Source: Patescibacteria group bacterium
GTDB taxonomy: Bacteria > Patescibacteriota > WWE3 > UBA101185 > UBA10185
Reading direction: 5' to 3'
DNA length: 37,257 nucleotides
Assembly (NCBI GenBank): GCA_019428825.1
Contig: JAHYJU010000004.1
Coordinates: forward strand, 1-37,257
Below are positions 1-9,104 of this stretch, piece by piece; position 1 is the first letter of the stretch, and every line of letters starts with the position of its first letter. Made by a program: the position numbers and the translations under genes. The notes beneath the pieces are model-generated. The model worked only from the letters and a program-made list of their open reading frames with translations, was not told where the DNA came from and did not search any database.

Positions 1-258
1 ATAAAGAAAGAAGATATTCCTGAGGAGTTAGAGTTAGGGGATGATTGGTATTGGTTATATTTTAATGAACCACATCTTTTGGTAAACAATTCTCTAGGTA
101 TTCCTATTTATATTGATAAGATGCAGCTGAATCCCCCAATGGATGACTTTTATGATATAGATGAATTTTTAAATACTGACGTGGAGGTTTATGGATATCA
201 AACTTGGGGTTATGCAGAAAGCTCGGTTTTTCAAATCGAAGCTATACGGAAGTATTAA
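1..258 (+). CDS. hypothetical protein, C-terminal part (truncated by window start)
   Basis: Frame 1 is open from base 1 to TAA at 256-258 (IKKEDIPEELELGDDWYWLYF...FQIEAIRKY*). Confidence 0.6.
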   Translation: MKKEDIPEELELGDDWYWLYFNEPHLLVNNSLGIPIYIDKMQLNPPMDDFYDIDEFLNTDVEVYGYQTWGYAESSVFQIEAIRKY

Positions 259-289
259 TTTTATAGTTTATATATTTTTTTAAAATAAT

Positions 290-1030
290 ATGTCTAAAAA
301 TAAAAAATCGAAAGCGTTAAATCAGGAAGCTCCCTTTTTACTTGTGTTTATTTTTGCTATTTTCTTATTCCTCGGCAATCTTGTAATTTTTGAGTACATT
401 ATTAAGAGTGATAGCGGGTTTGTTCTAGGTGTTAGTGACAGACCAGCTAATAGGGGTAGTGATAAAGTGAATCCAGCATCCGCTAAAAAACTTGATACAG
501 TTATTCCCAAAAATACAAAATCTCAGGCCCACGTTCAAAAGGTTAGAGGAGTAGTGGAGAATTTGGGGGAGATTGCTATTCTTGAGGAACAGATGGGAAA
601 TGATGAGGTGAGCACAGAGATTTCTAATGTTGTTGAAGAGATTGAGGGCGTTGCTGTTGATAACGTAGAGACTATTGAGGAGATAGAAGAAAGACCTGCA
701 TGGAAGACTTTTCTAATAGGATCAGATTATAAGAATTTAGGCCAATTGAGAAGTAATTTGGTTCGTACAGATAATCAAATTAGAAAAATTACAATGACTA
801 TGAATAGGGTTGAGGGAGCAAATAGTGATGAAGCTTTGCAAGAGCAATTAGGTGAATTGAATCAAGAAAGAAATAGGATGATGAATATTATAAGGGAAGA
901 AGAACAAAGTTTTAGTTTATTAGGGTGGGTTTTTAGGTTATTGACTGGATACGAGTTAACTGATGCTCAAGTAGAGACAGACCCCATAGAAATTGAACCT
1001 GTTGAGATAGATAATAGTCAGCTGGATTAG
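290..1030 (+). CDS. hypothetical single-pass membrane protein
   Basis: Complete ORF with N-terminal hydrophobic segment (FLLVFIFAIFLFLGNLVIFEYII) followed by a Glu-rich and coiled-coil-like region. Confidence 0.75.
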   Translation: MSKNKKSKALNQEAPFLLVFIFAIFLFLGNLVIFEYIIKSDSGFVLGVSDRPANRGSDKVNPASAKKLDTVIPKNTKSQAHVQKVRGVVENLGEIAILEEQMGNDEVSTEISNVVEEIEGVAVDNVETIEEIEERPAWKTFLIGSDYKNLGQLRSNLVRTDNQIRKITMTMNRVEGANSDEALQEQLGELNQERNRMMNIIREEEQSFSLLGWVFRLLTGYELTDAQVETDPIEIEPVEIDNSQLD

Positions 1031-1107
1031 GCTAGTATAAAAATTTATTGCGAAAAATCTTTGACGGCGCCGATAAAATCGGCGCCGTCTCGATTACTAA
1101 TGTATCT

Positions 1108-1662
1108 TTACTGTGGTATTAAGACAGTATCAATTACATGAATTACTCCGTTTGTTGCTTCTATGTCAGTTATTAGGACTTTTGCGTTATTCATCATAAC
1201 TTCGTTACCTGTAACTTCTATAGTTACTTCGCCTCCTTGTACTGTCTCAGCTGATGTTAGAGTAACTACATCTGCGGCCATTACTTTACCTGCTACCACG
1301 TGGTAAGTAAGTATTGAGGTAAGTTGATCTTTGTCGGCTAAAATTTCATTAAGAGTTTCCTCCGGAATTTTAGCGAAAGCTTCATCTGTAGGGGCAAAAA
1401 CTGTAAATGGCCCTTCTCCTGATAAAGTTTCTACGAGATCTGCCTCTGTTAATGCTGTTACTAAAGTGGAGAATCTTGGATCAGATACTGCTATTTCTAC
1501 AATATTTTGCATGGCTTCTTCAGGCTCTTCGATAGCACGCTCCTGCTCGGGGATAGTTACTGATTCTAGGTCTGCACTATCTTCTCTGTTCATTCCGAAC
1601 ATTAATATACCAACTACAGCCAGAGCCACTATGACTATTGCTATTAAACCTTGTTTTTTCAT
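1108..1662 (-). CDS. fasciclin (FAS1) domain protein, membrane anchored
   Basis: FAS1 hallmarks: [66 protein letters not shown]-terminal TM. SD-like AAAGGGGGTG upstream. Confidence 0.95.
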   Translation of the reverse strand: MKKQGLIAIVIVALAVVGILMFGMNREDSADLESVTIPEQERAIEEPEEAMQNIVEIAVSDPRFSTLVTALTEADLVETLSGEGPFTVFAPTDEAFAKIPEETLNEILADKDQLTSILTYHVVAGKVMAADVVTLTSAETVQGGEVTIEVTGNEVMMNNAKVLITDIEATNGVIHVIDTVLIPQ

Positions 1663-1757
1663 TTTTACACCCCCTTTAAAAATACTAATAAAATACTTTA
1701 ATTGTTCTAGTTTAAATGATTACTATGGGTATTATAGAGGATTTTTCCATTTTTTTC

Positions 1758-1773
1758 TGTTAGCTGGCTAACA
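1758..1773. promoter_or_regulatory. perfect inverted repeat TGTTAGC-TG-GCTAACA, candidate Crp/Fnr-type operator
   Basis: TGTTA-N6-TAACA, the half-site spacing of CRP/FNR-family operators. Lies just upstream of TATAAT (1779-1784) and the Crp/Fnr-family start codon at 1793. Confidence 0.5.
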
Positions 1774-1792
1774 AATGTTATAATGCTTTGCA

Positions 1793-2476
1793 ATGCAGGA
1801 AAAAGTTAAGAAAAAAGTCGATGAATTCTTTTCAGGTTTTTCAAAACTTGAACTGCCTAAGGGTTCTATAATAATCCAACCGGAGGAACCGTTGATTTAC
1901 ATTTACAACTTAGTATCCGGTTATGTTAAATCTTATTCGATTAATGACGGGGGTTTGGAACTTACAATAAACATATTTAAGCCTTATAGCTTTTTTCCAA
2001 TAACAGAGACATTGTCTAACAAGACTAATAGTTATTATTTTGAGGCTGTTACCGATGTTGTTTTGGAAAAAGCACCGACTCATAAAGTACATGAGTTTTT
2101 AAAATCCGATCCCGAGGTTTTATTTGACCTTATAAAAAGAATATCTATTGGTCTCGAAGGTTTTATGTTAAGGACTCAGTATCTAGTTCGATCAAATTCA
2201 ACTCAGAAGGTTGCTTCAACTTTTGTTTTAATGGCTAGAAGATTTGGAGAGACGGATAAAAATAAAAAGGTGAAGATATTACTTCCCCAAACTCATGCGG
2301 ATATAGCAAATTTAGCAGGCGTGTCCAGGGAAACTGCCAGTATCGAAATTAAAAAGCTTGTGGACACGGGTTATATTAAAGTAAGGAAGCAGATATATAC
2401 AATAGAAGATTTTGAAAAACTAAGAGAGTTGTCAACTTTATACTACGAAGACCAACCTTTACCTTTTTCTTTTTAA
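1793..2476 (+). CDS. Crp/Fnr family transcriptional regulator
   Basis: N-terminal cNMP-like beta-barrel (LPKGSIIIQPEEPLIYIYNLVSGYVKSY) plus C-terminal HTH (THADIANLAGVSRETASIEIKKLVDTGYIKV). Confidence 0.92.
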   Translation: MQEKVKKKVDEFFSGFSKLELPKGSIIIQPEEPLIYIYNLVSGYVKSYSINDGGLELTINIFKPYSFFPITETLSNKTNSYYFEAVTDVVLEKAPTHKVHEFLKSDPEVLFDLIKRISIGLEGFMLRTQYLVRSNSTQKVASTFVLMARRFGETDKNKKVKILLPQTHADIANLAGVSRETASIEIKKLVDTGYIKVRKQIYTIEDFEKLRELSTLYYEDQPLPFSF

Positions 2477-2572
2477 CTCGTTGCTATTTCATAGTTTTTT
2501 AAAAAAATTATTTGCCTTAAACATATATTTCTAATATTCTATTGTCAGGTTTAGTAAGTTTAGTAATTAGTT

Positions 2573-2588
2573 TGTAATATTAGTTACA
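2573..2588. promoter_or_regulatory. inverted repeat TGTAA-TATTAG-TTACA upstream of SOD
   Basis: Half-sites TGTAA/TTACA with N6 spacing, 33 bp before the SOD ATG. Confidence 0.35.
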
Positions 2589-2621
2589 TTTATTTTTTCG
2601 ATAGGAAATTATTTTTAAATT

Positions 2622-3218
2622 ATGAAATACACATTACCCGAATTAACATATAATTATGAAGATTTAGAGCCATATATGGATGCTGAGACGGTTAAATTGC
2701 ACCATTCAGTTCACCATGCTTCTTATGTAAATAATGCTAATAAGTTGGTTTCTGATATCGAGGAGGCAAGAAATAGCGGAGATTTTTCAAAAATTAGAGC
2801 CTTATCCTCGTCTTTATCTTTTAATCTTTCGGGTCATTATTTGCATTCATTATTTTGGAGAATTATGGGACCTCCTTCCGGAAACTCGGAGATTGATGGG
2901 GAGATAAAAAAACAGATTGAGGTTAATTTCGGTTCTGTCGATAATTTTTTTAATATTTTTAATACACTTGCTTTAACAGTTGAAGGTTCGGGTTGGGCTG
3001 TTTTGACTTATGATCCTATAAACAAGGATTTGCATGTATCTCAGATTGAGAAACATAACATGCTTGGAATTTCTAATCATGTGCCGATATTAGCTTTGGA
3101 TGTATGGGAACATGCTTATTATTTAAAGTACAAGAGTGATAGAAAAGCTTTTATTGAGGCTTTTAAGAATCTTATTAACTGGGAAGCGGTTGAGAAAGAG
3201 TATTTGAATATTGTTTGA
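2622..3218 (+). CDS. superoxide dismutase (Fe/Mn family)
   Basis: Metal-ligand motifs: HHSVHHASYVNNAN, LSGHYLHSLFW, LDVWEHAYYLKY. Confidence 0.95.
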   Translation: MKYTLPELTYNYEDLEPYMDAETVKLHHSVHHASYVNNANKLVSDIEEARNSGDFSKIRALSSSLSFNLSGHYLHSLFWRIMGPPSGNSEIDGEIKKQIEVNFGSVDNFFNIFNTLALTVEGSGWAVLTYDPINKDLHVSQIEKHNMLGISNHVPILALDVWEHAYYLKYKSDRKAFIEAFKNLINWEAVEKEYLNIV

Positions 3219-3272
3219 TTGATTGTGGCCGGGCATTAGGGAACAAGTTCGAACTACTGTATTAGTATCTGA

Positions 3273-4976
3273 TTACCACGCTCTTCCCGTTACGGCTTCC
3301 AGTACTGCGTGTCTATTGGCTGTTAGTCTTAGATTCTCCATTGATTTCCAGTCCTCAGGGATGCCTTGGACTTCTATCGTTACAACAGGACTGAACGTTC
3401 CGTTTTCAGGATCCTCCGGGTTTGTATCCATTATACCCATACTTATTTTTACAACTAAAGATTCAGGTAAATCTGGGTTTACTGAAAATTTTAACTGACC
3501 GTATTCGCTTGAGTTAATACCTACCCCAGGACCATGGTAAAGGTATTGGTAGTAATCATAAGCATCTTTACCATGTCCTTGTATAGCTCCCACATCTGCT
3601 TTAAACAAAGGAATTCTATTTCCTTCTGAATCTGCTATAAAAGTACCTAGGGCCTCTCCAAAAACGGATGCTGTAAAGCAAGCTCCTTCCCCGTTGGTAA
3701 TGTAACCATCTCCGTGCCGGATGTTTTCATTTTGAAGGTCAGTTTTCGATATGATATCTCCGAATCCAATATGTTGGGTAAAGGACATGTTGTCACCAGG
3801 TTTAAGTTCTACGGTTTTAAATCGCATTGCAGCTTCTGTTGCATTCCATATAAGCACACTGTTTCCATCAGGTGCAGCCCCCTTCCAATAATTAAAGTCC
3901 GTGTCTTTTTCCAAAAATAGAGATAAGGATATTTTTCCTCTTCCATCAACAAGTTCTAATGTGTTAACACCCTCATCCCACTGTGTAGTTAATTCCATAG
4001 TTGGAGTCGGTATAGGTTGTTCTATATTGATGTTGTTTTCTGGCTCAGGCGTTGCATCCATAATTTGACTGTCTGCAATGTTGGTTTTTGCAATATTATC
4101 TTCAGGGATCTCGTTGCTACTTTCGATGTAATCTCCCCCAATAATGGTTTCGGTTTCTACGGCAATTACTTCCGGTAACTTTTCCACTTGAGCTACCTGT
4201 GGTTTGTTTAGTGCCTGTAAGACTGCCTTATTTGAGGATTTACTATTTCTTAAATTTGCAACATAACCCAATGCTATTCCTGCTACTGCCAATGCAGATA
4301 ATGCTCCTGCTACTATTTTTCTTCTTGTTTTTGATTCTAGAGCCTTTTGTGTAAAATTACCTAGTTTTGTTTTGATTTCTCTTAGGATTGATTTTCTTTC
4401 AATTGGGGGTAATTCTTCGGTAACACTTTCTATATCAGCTTCTAAAATTGCATCATTTTCTTTTTGCAGTTTTTCACTAGCTAGTTTTAGTTGTTCATTT
4501 ATTTCTGCTCTTTCTCTTTCAATATTGGTTGCTTCTTCATAAACATCTATCTTTTGATCTGACCTTAATATGTGTGCGTATCTCATCACGTTGGTAGCAG
4601 ACAAATCTCCCATGCCGTAAGCATCAAGATTCATTTGCTTTTCAACCCATGTTCTATGTGCGTTGTAGACTACTTTTCCTCTAACACTCTGTATGATTTT
4701 TACAGTCTCGTTATCTCTAGAGTCAGGGTCGTTGGTGTACAGAACAGATTCTGCTTCCTTACACAGTTCAAGTACTCGTTTAAAGTCACCGTTACTGCGC
4801 GATAGAAACTCTTGATAGACATCGTCTGCAATTTTTCTACCTTGCTTATTAATACGTCCACTCTCAGTTAATACTCCAAATTCCTCAGCAGGAAGCCTTG
4901 AATCAATATTATCAAGCATAAGTGTTGTTTGTGGATTTAATATTTCTTCTCTAGGTACTAACATATTTTCACTCAT
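3273..4976 (-). CDS. large single-TM protein with possible divergent VanW-like C-terminal domain
   Basis: 567-aa ORF; TM (IVAGALSALAVAGIALGYVA). C-terminal MSFTQHIGFGD...NGEGACFTASVFGEALG...YGQLKFSVNPDLPESLVVKI resembles the order of VanW motifs (GGGVCQxSTTLF... DLKFxNxT). Confidence 0.7.
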   Translation of the reverse strand: MSENMLVPREEILNPQTTLMLDNIDSRLPAEEFGVLTESGRINKQGRKIADDVYQEFLSRSNGDFKRVLELCKEAESVLYTNDPDSRDNETVKIIQSVRGKVVYNAHRTWVEKQMNLDAYGMGDLSATNVMRYAHILRSDQKIDVYEEATNIERERAEINEQLKLASEKLQKENDAILEADIESVTEELPPIERKSILREIKTKLGNFTQKALESKTRRKIVAGALSALAVAGIALGYVANLRNSKSSNKAVLQALNKPQVAQVEKLPEVIAVETETIIGGDYIESSNEIPEDNIAKTNIADSQIMDATPEPENNINIEQPIPTPTMELTTQWDEGVNTLELVDGRGKISLSLFLEKDTDFNYWKGAAPDGNSVLIWNATEAAMRFKTVELKPGDNMSFTQHIGFGDIISKTDLQNENIRHGDGYITNGEGACFTASVFGEALGTFIADSEGNRIPLFKADVGAIQGHGKDAYDYYQYLYHGPGVGINSSEYGQLKFSVNPDLPESLVVKISMGIMDTNPEDPENGTFSPVVTIEVQGIPEDWKSMENLRLTANRHAVLEAVTGRAW

Positions 4977-5251
4977 AGTATTTTTTTAAATTCTTTCTTA
5001 ATTACCATCAGTATTTTTTTATTGAAATTTGGAATCTCGTTTTTTATGAGTTTTTGAGCTTTGTCATAATCATCTGTGCTTAGGTATCTGTAAAATTCAA
5101 TTCTTTTCTCTTTGTCTAAGGACTTAAGAATTATGTTAAGTGCAATATTGTCTATTAATTCGTTAACATGGGAGTTTTTAAAATCAACCTCTTGTACTAA
5201 GAGCTCGTGGAGTTTGTTGGAAAGAAGTCTTTGGGCAATATTAATTTTCAT
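4973..5251 (-). CDS. hypothetical protein
   Basis: 92-aa ORF whose stop overlaps the next gene's start; TATAAT-like hexamer (ATTATA on +, 5261-5266) 9 nt before ATG. Confidence 0.6.
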   Translation of the reverse strand: MKINIAQRLLSNKLHELLVQEVDFKNSHVNELIDNIALNIILKSLDKEKRIEFYRYLSTDDYDKAQKLIKNEIPNFNKKILMVIKKEFKKIL

Positions 5252-5323
5252 AATATGAACATTATATCAGTTCGAATTCCCTGATGGCCTGTGTTTGGGA
5301 ATGTTGTTAGAGGAAAAAACCCT

Positions 5324-5343
5324 GGCTGGGGGACAGGGATTCG
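5324..5343 (-). repeat. duplicated tRNA-Gln 3'-end fragment
   Basis: ggctgggggacagggattcg is identical to 5499-5518 (tRNA 3' end plus two flanking bases). Confidence 0.85.
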
Positions 5344-5352
5344 CCCACTAGT

Positions 5353-5392
5353 CCAAATATCTCTACGTCGCTTTGCTCCTAGAGCTATTTGG
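5353..5392. repeat. stem-loop, 12/13 matched arms, downstream of tRNA-Gln
   Basis: CCAAATATCTCTA ... TAGAGCTATTTGG with loop CGTCGCTTTGCTCC. Confidence 0.7.
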
Positions 5393-5449
5393 CTATTGGC
5401 ACGTCTCCTTCGCTACGCTCAGTCCGACATTCTCATCCCTGTCCAAACA

Positions 5450-5495
5450 AAAGTTCCCGCTAACCTTTCATAGACTCAAGGCTAACGGGAACTTT
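5450..5495 (-). terminator. rho-independent-like terminator downstream of tRNA-Gln
   Basis: Arms AAAGTTCCCGCTAACC / GGCTAACGGGAACTTT; on the minus strand followed by TTTTGTTT. Confidence 0.75.
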
Positions 5496-5500
5496 CGTGG

Positions 5501-5571
5501 CTGGGGGACAGGGATTCGAACCCCAATTACCGCATTCAGAGTGCGAGGTCCTACCATTAGACGATCCCCCA
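5501..5571 (-). tRNA. tRNA-Gln (anticodon CTG)
   Basis: Minus strand TGGGGGATCGTCTAATGGTAGGACCTCGCACTCTGAATGCGGTAATTGGGGTTCGAATCCCTGTCCCCCAG: 7-bp acceptor, anticodon loop CTCTGAA, T-loop GGTTCGAATCC. CCA not encoded. Confidence 0.95.
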
Positions 5572-5641
5572 ATAATATAACAAGTAAATAAGTATTAAAT
5601 TTTCAAAAATTGCTAACAAACGTAATTAAATTAAATGAGTC

Positions 5642-5698
5642 TGATCGCAAGGTCCTCGAGCGAAGCGAGACGGTTCTTCCCATTAGACGATTCCCCAA
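5642..5698 (-). repeat. partial tRNA-Gln 5'-half copy interrupted by a short palindrome
   Basis: Minus strand TTGGGGAATCGTCTAATGG...[CGTCTCGCTTCGCTCG]AGGACCTTGCG compared with the intact TTGGGGGATCGTCTAATGGTAGGACCTCGC. Confidence 0.75.
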
Positions 5699-5761
5699 TA
5701 AACAAAACAATTTTACCATTTACCATTTCAACTTTCAGATTTCAGTTGATAAAATACCCCA

Positions 5762-5968
5762 ATGACAGAAAACATTAAAAAAGTAAAAATAAACGAAGAA
5801 AAATGTATAGGTTGTGGAGCATGTAGTATATACGCTCCCGAAGCTTTTGATTTGGATCCCGAAAAAGGCAAAGCTGTAGTAAAAGAAGGAGCAGAAAACA
5901 CAGATGAAGAAAAAATAAAAGAAGCTGCCCAGTATTGTCCTGTTCAGGCCATAGAAATAGAACAATAA
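5762..5968 (+). CDS. ferredoxin, probably single [4Fe-4S]
   Basis: CIGCGAC...CPVQAIE cluster motif in a 68-aa acidic protein. Confidence 0.93.
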   Translation: MTENIKKVKINEEKCIGCGACSIYAPEAFDLDPEKGKAVVKEGAENTDEEKIKEAAQYCPVQAIEIEQ

Positions 5969-6010
5969 CCACCTCTTTATTCATTTTCATTTTCAATATA
6001 CAATACCCTT

Positions 6011-6583
6011 ATGATGCCAGCACAACATAAAGAACAACGAGTAGGTGTATTTGTGGATGTACAAAATATGTATTACTCTGCAAAGAACATCTACGGATCT
6101 AAAGTAGATTTCGGAAAAGTACTTTCCGTTGGTTTAGCAGGAAGAAGGCTTGTACGTGCCTTTGCGTATGTAATTAAAGCTGACGTTGGGGCAGAGAAAG
6201 ATTTTTTTGAGGCTCTTCAAAAAATCGGTTACGAAGTAAAAGAAAAAGATCTCCAGGTATTTTTAGGAGGTTCAAAAAAAGGAGACTGGGATGTAGGTTT
6301 ATGCATGGACGTTGTAAGAATGGTTCCTAAAATAGATGCTATGGTTCTTGTCTCAGGAGACGGAGATTATACCGAGCTTTTAGAGTACGCAAGAAGCCAG
6401 GGAGTCAGAACTGAGATAATTGCATTTGGAAAAACTTGTTCAAGTAAACTTTTTAATGAAGCAGACTATATTTTGGATATGGATAAATCTCCCGAGAAAT
6501 TTTTAATCGGTAAAATATCAAAACCAAAAATTCCATTTATGAGGGACACTAATAAAGATGCTTCTGCTTCAAAAACCGAGTGA
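6011..6583 (+). CDS. NYN (LabA/DUF88-type) domain protein
   Basis: VGVFVDVQNMYYSAK, DVGLCMDVVRM, DAMVLVSGDGDYTELLEYARSQGVRTEIIAF. Confidence 0.9.
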   Translation: MMPAQHKEQRVGVFVDVQNMYYSAKNIYGSKVDFGKVLSVGLAGRRLVRAFAYVIKADVGAEKDFFEALQKIGYEVKEKDLQVFLGGSKKGDWDVGLCMDVVRMVPKIDAMVLVSGDGDYTELLEYARSQGVRTEIIAFGKTCSSKLFNEADYILDMDKSPEKFLIGKISKPKIPFMRDTNKDASASKTE

Positions 6584-8333
6584 GATAATATCAAACTCAA
6601 AATTAAAAAATATTAATCCGCAAAAAGCTAAAAAAATATTAATAATATTCTACGCATTTCTCTTCATGGCAATTTTATATCATTTAATATTTGCCAGAAG
6701 AATAATTCCAGGAGTTAGGGTAGCCGGAGTTAGAGTTGGTGGCATGGAATTTTCTCAGGCAAAGAAAACTTTAGAGAAGAATTTAGATGGTATTGATGGT
6801 GATTTGAAAATGATATTTGAGGATAAAGAATTTTTAATTAGAAAAGAAGATATAGGTTTATCTTATGACTGGGAAAATTCTGTTGTCAGTGCTTTTGAAG
6901 TCGGTAGGTCGGGGAATTTTTTTGTTGACACAAAAGATAAATTTATTGGTCTATTCGGAAGTTTAAATATCCCTGCTTCATATGATTTTGACGCTGATTC
7001 TTTAGGCATGAAATTATCTATAATAAAAAGTGAAATAAATATAGAACCACTGCAGTCAGGAATAGAGTTGATGGATGGGGAGTTGGAGATAATAAAACCT
7101 TATTCAGGCCAAAAGGTAACTGACGAAAAATTATATGAGAAGGTAATATACTCTTTTGATAACATGGATTTTTCAGAAAAAGAAATTCCCGTGAGGGTAA
7201 TTGAACCTGAAATATTTGAAAAAGACATGGAAATGTTTACTAGTGTTGTAGAAGATATTATCTCTGAAAATTTAACTTTAAATTTTGACAAAAAAGAATG
7301 GGTTTTAGGTTCGGAGGAAATTCTAAATTTAATTGGATTCAAAAAAGACGGGAAAAGAGTGAGCATTGTTTTAGATGAATTTTCTTTTGACAATCTTTCC
7401 GATGAAATCGGTATTGAGATAAATGAATTTCCGAGGGGTCAGGTTGTTTCGACAAACGGTAATAAAGTAACTGAATTTAGGATTGTTGGTGAGGGTAAGG
7501 AGCTAGATGTTGAAAAGTTTAAAAAAGATATTACCGATTCAATATTTAATGATAGAAAACCTGTTTCTTTAACTTTAAATCAGGTTACGGATGCTAACGA
7601 CAAAGATAAGTACGGTATTGTTGAGTTGCTCGGGGAGGGAACTTCTCATTTTAAGGGTTCTATACCTAGTAGAATTCACAATCTTACATTGGCGGCTGAA
7701 AATACGAGTGGGGTGTTAGTCCCTCCGGGTGCCATTTATTCAATGAACGACTCGGTTGGGCCTATTGATTATCTGCATGGTTTTCAGTCTGCATACATAA
7801 TTAAAGGAGGAAGAACAGTTCTTGGCGAGGGAGGGGGAGTTTGTCAAACTTCTACAACTCTTTTTAGAGCTGTATTAAATTCCGGGTTACCAATTCTGGC
7901 TAGGTATCCTCATGCATACAGAGTAGGTTACTACGAACAGGATATGCCGGTTGGTTTTGATGCTGCAGTTTTTCAACCTTCTTGGGATTTTAAATTTAAA
8001 AATGATACCAACGCTTACGTTTTGGTCCAAACGTCAGCAAATTTGGAAGAAAATAGCTTAACCTTTAGTTTATATGGTACATCAGATGGCAGGACTGTGG
8101 AGATATCCGACCCTGTTATTACCGGACAAATTCCCCCGCCCGCGCCTTTATACGAAGATGATCCTGAACTTCCTAAGGGTGTAGTTCGTCAGGTAGATTA
8201 CCCTGCTTGGGGTACAACATCTTCGTTTACAAGAACGGTAAAAATGGGTGATAAGGTTTTGTTTACTGACACTTACACAAGTAAATATCAACCATGGAGA
8301 GCAATTTATAAAGTAGGAACGAAAGAGGAGTAG
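6558..8333 (+). CDS. VanW family protein with N-terminal TM and peptidoglycan-binding-like region
   Basis: VanW block LVPPGAIYSMNDSVGPI...GGGVCQTSTTLFRAVLNSGLPILARYPHAYRVGYYEQ...WDFKFKNDTNAYVLVQ. Start overlaps the preceding gene; a slightly later start is possible. Confidence 0.92.
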   Translation: MLLLQKPSEIISNSKLKNINPQKAKKILIIFYAFLFMAILYHLIFARRIIPGVRVAGVRVGGMEFSQAKKTLEKNLDGIDGDLKMIFEDKEFLIRKEDIGLSYDWENSVVSAFEVGRSGNFFVDTKDKFIGLFGSLNIPASYDFDADSLGMKLSIIKSEINIEPLQSGIELMDGELEIIKPYSGQKVTDEKLYEKVIYSFDNMDFSEKEIPVRVIEPEIFEKDMEMFTSVVEDIISENLTLNFDKKEWVLGSEEILNLIGFKKDGKRVSIVLDEFSFDNLSDEIGIEINEFPRGQVVSTNGNKVTEFRIVGEGKELDVEKFKKDITDSIFNDRKPVSLTLNQVTDANDKDKYGIVELLGEGTSHFKGSIPSRIHNLTLAAENTSGVLVPPGAIYSMNDSVGPIDYLHGFQSAYIIKGGRTVLGEGGGVCQTSTTLFRAVLNSGLPILARYPHAYRVGYYEQDMPVGFDAAVFQPSWDFKFKNDTNAYVLVQTSANLEENSLTFSLYGTSDGRTVEISDPVITGQIPPPAPLYEDDPELPKGVVRQVDYPAWGTTSSFTRTVKMGDKVLFTDTYTSKYQPWRAIYKVGTKEE

Positions 8334-8345
8334 TTTTACTCAATA

Positions 8346-8765
8346 TTAATCTTTTGTTTTTTCTATACTTACTATTGTGCTGTTATCCCCCTCTTCTGTA
8401 ATTACTATTGTTACAACTTCCCCTTCTTTTTGATAGGACATGATTATGGTAGAGTCTGTGATTTTCTCACTTACCGATCTCCATCTTTTTTCAGTATATG
8501 AATTTTTATAAAAAACTGCGATATCTTGATATGGCGTTTCTGTTCTGAAAGTTGTCTGTCTTGATGTAGGTGTCTGGTTAGTTCCAATTTTTACTGCATC
8601 TCTGGGATATGGGACATCGTCTGTGTAAATACTGCTAAGTCCTTTTACTTCGGTTATTTTTTTTAATACTTTTGGAGAGTATTTTGAAAAATAGATATAA
8701 GTAAATGTAAAAAGTCCAATTAGAAGTGCAAATGAAAGTATTATTGGTAATGTTTTTTTAGACAT
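8346..8765 (-). CDS. hypothetical membrane-anchored protein
   Basis: 139-aa ORF with N-terminal TM (LPIILSFALLIGLFTFTYIYF). Confidence 0.75.
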   Translation of the reverse strand: MSKKTLPIILSFALLIGLFTFTYIYFSKYSPKVLKKITEVKGLSSIYTDDVPYPRDAVKIGTNQTPTSRQTTFRTETPYQDIAVFYKNSYTEKRWRSVSEKITDSTIIMSYQKEGEVVTIVITEEGDNSTIVSIEKTKD

Positions 8766-8851
8766 TGAGTTTATTATACGTAATTTACTTTTTTACTCCA
8801 AATTTGCTTTAGTTATTTTTTATGTTTTTTGGTAAAATGTGTTAGTTATTA

Positions 8852-8863
8852 GGCCCCATCGTC
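8852..8863 (+). repeat. duplicated tRNA-Glu 5'-end fragment
   Basis: GGCCCCATCGTC is identical to tRNA-Glu 8984-8995 and is fused to a palindromic segment. Confidence 0.8.
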
Positions 8864-8916
8864 CGCCTATGCTATCCGCTTTCGCTGAAGCTACAGCGAG
8901 ACTGGGCTTCGGCGGA
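8862..8916. repeat. palindromic element between tRNA-Glu 5' fragment and intact tRNA-Glu
   Basis: Outer arms TCCGCC/GGCGGA, inner hairpin TCGCTG-AAGCTA-CAGCGA. Confidence 0.7.
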
Positions 8917-8983
8917 TAAATAGTGGTAAATTTATAGAGCTTTTGCTAAATTAGGTATTCATAGGAAATTTATTATTTTTTAT

Positions 8984-9058
8984 GGCCCCATCGTCTAATG
9001 GTTAGGACGCCAGGTTCTCAACCTGGAAACTCGGGTTCGACTCCCGGTGGGGTCACCA
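8984..9058 (+). tRNA. tRNA-Glu (anticodon CTC), CCA encoded
   Basis: GGCCCCATCGTCTAATGGTTAGGACGCCAGGTTCTCAACCTGGAAACTCGGGTTCGACTCCCGGTGGGGTCACCA folds as a cloverleaf; anticodon loop TTCTCAA. Confidence 0.97.
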
Positions 9059-9104
9059 TGAACAGGTTCACCACTGAACGAAGTGAAGTGGTGGTTCTGT
9101 TCAT
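9058..9104. repeat. near-perfect hairpin abutting the tRNA-Glu 3' end
   Basis: Arms ATGAACAGGTTCACCACT / AGTGGTGGTTCTGTTCAT, 16/18 complementary. Confidence 0.8.

Noticed and set aside
5291-5591. Short plus-strand ORFs across the tRNA-Gln locus
   Set aside because: They translate tRNA, terminator and palindromic repeat sequence.
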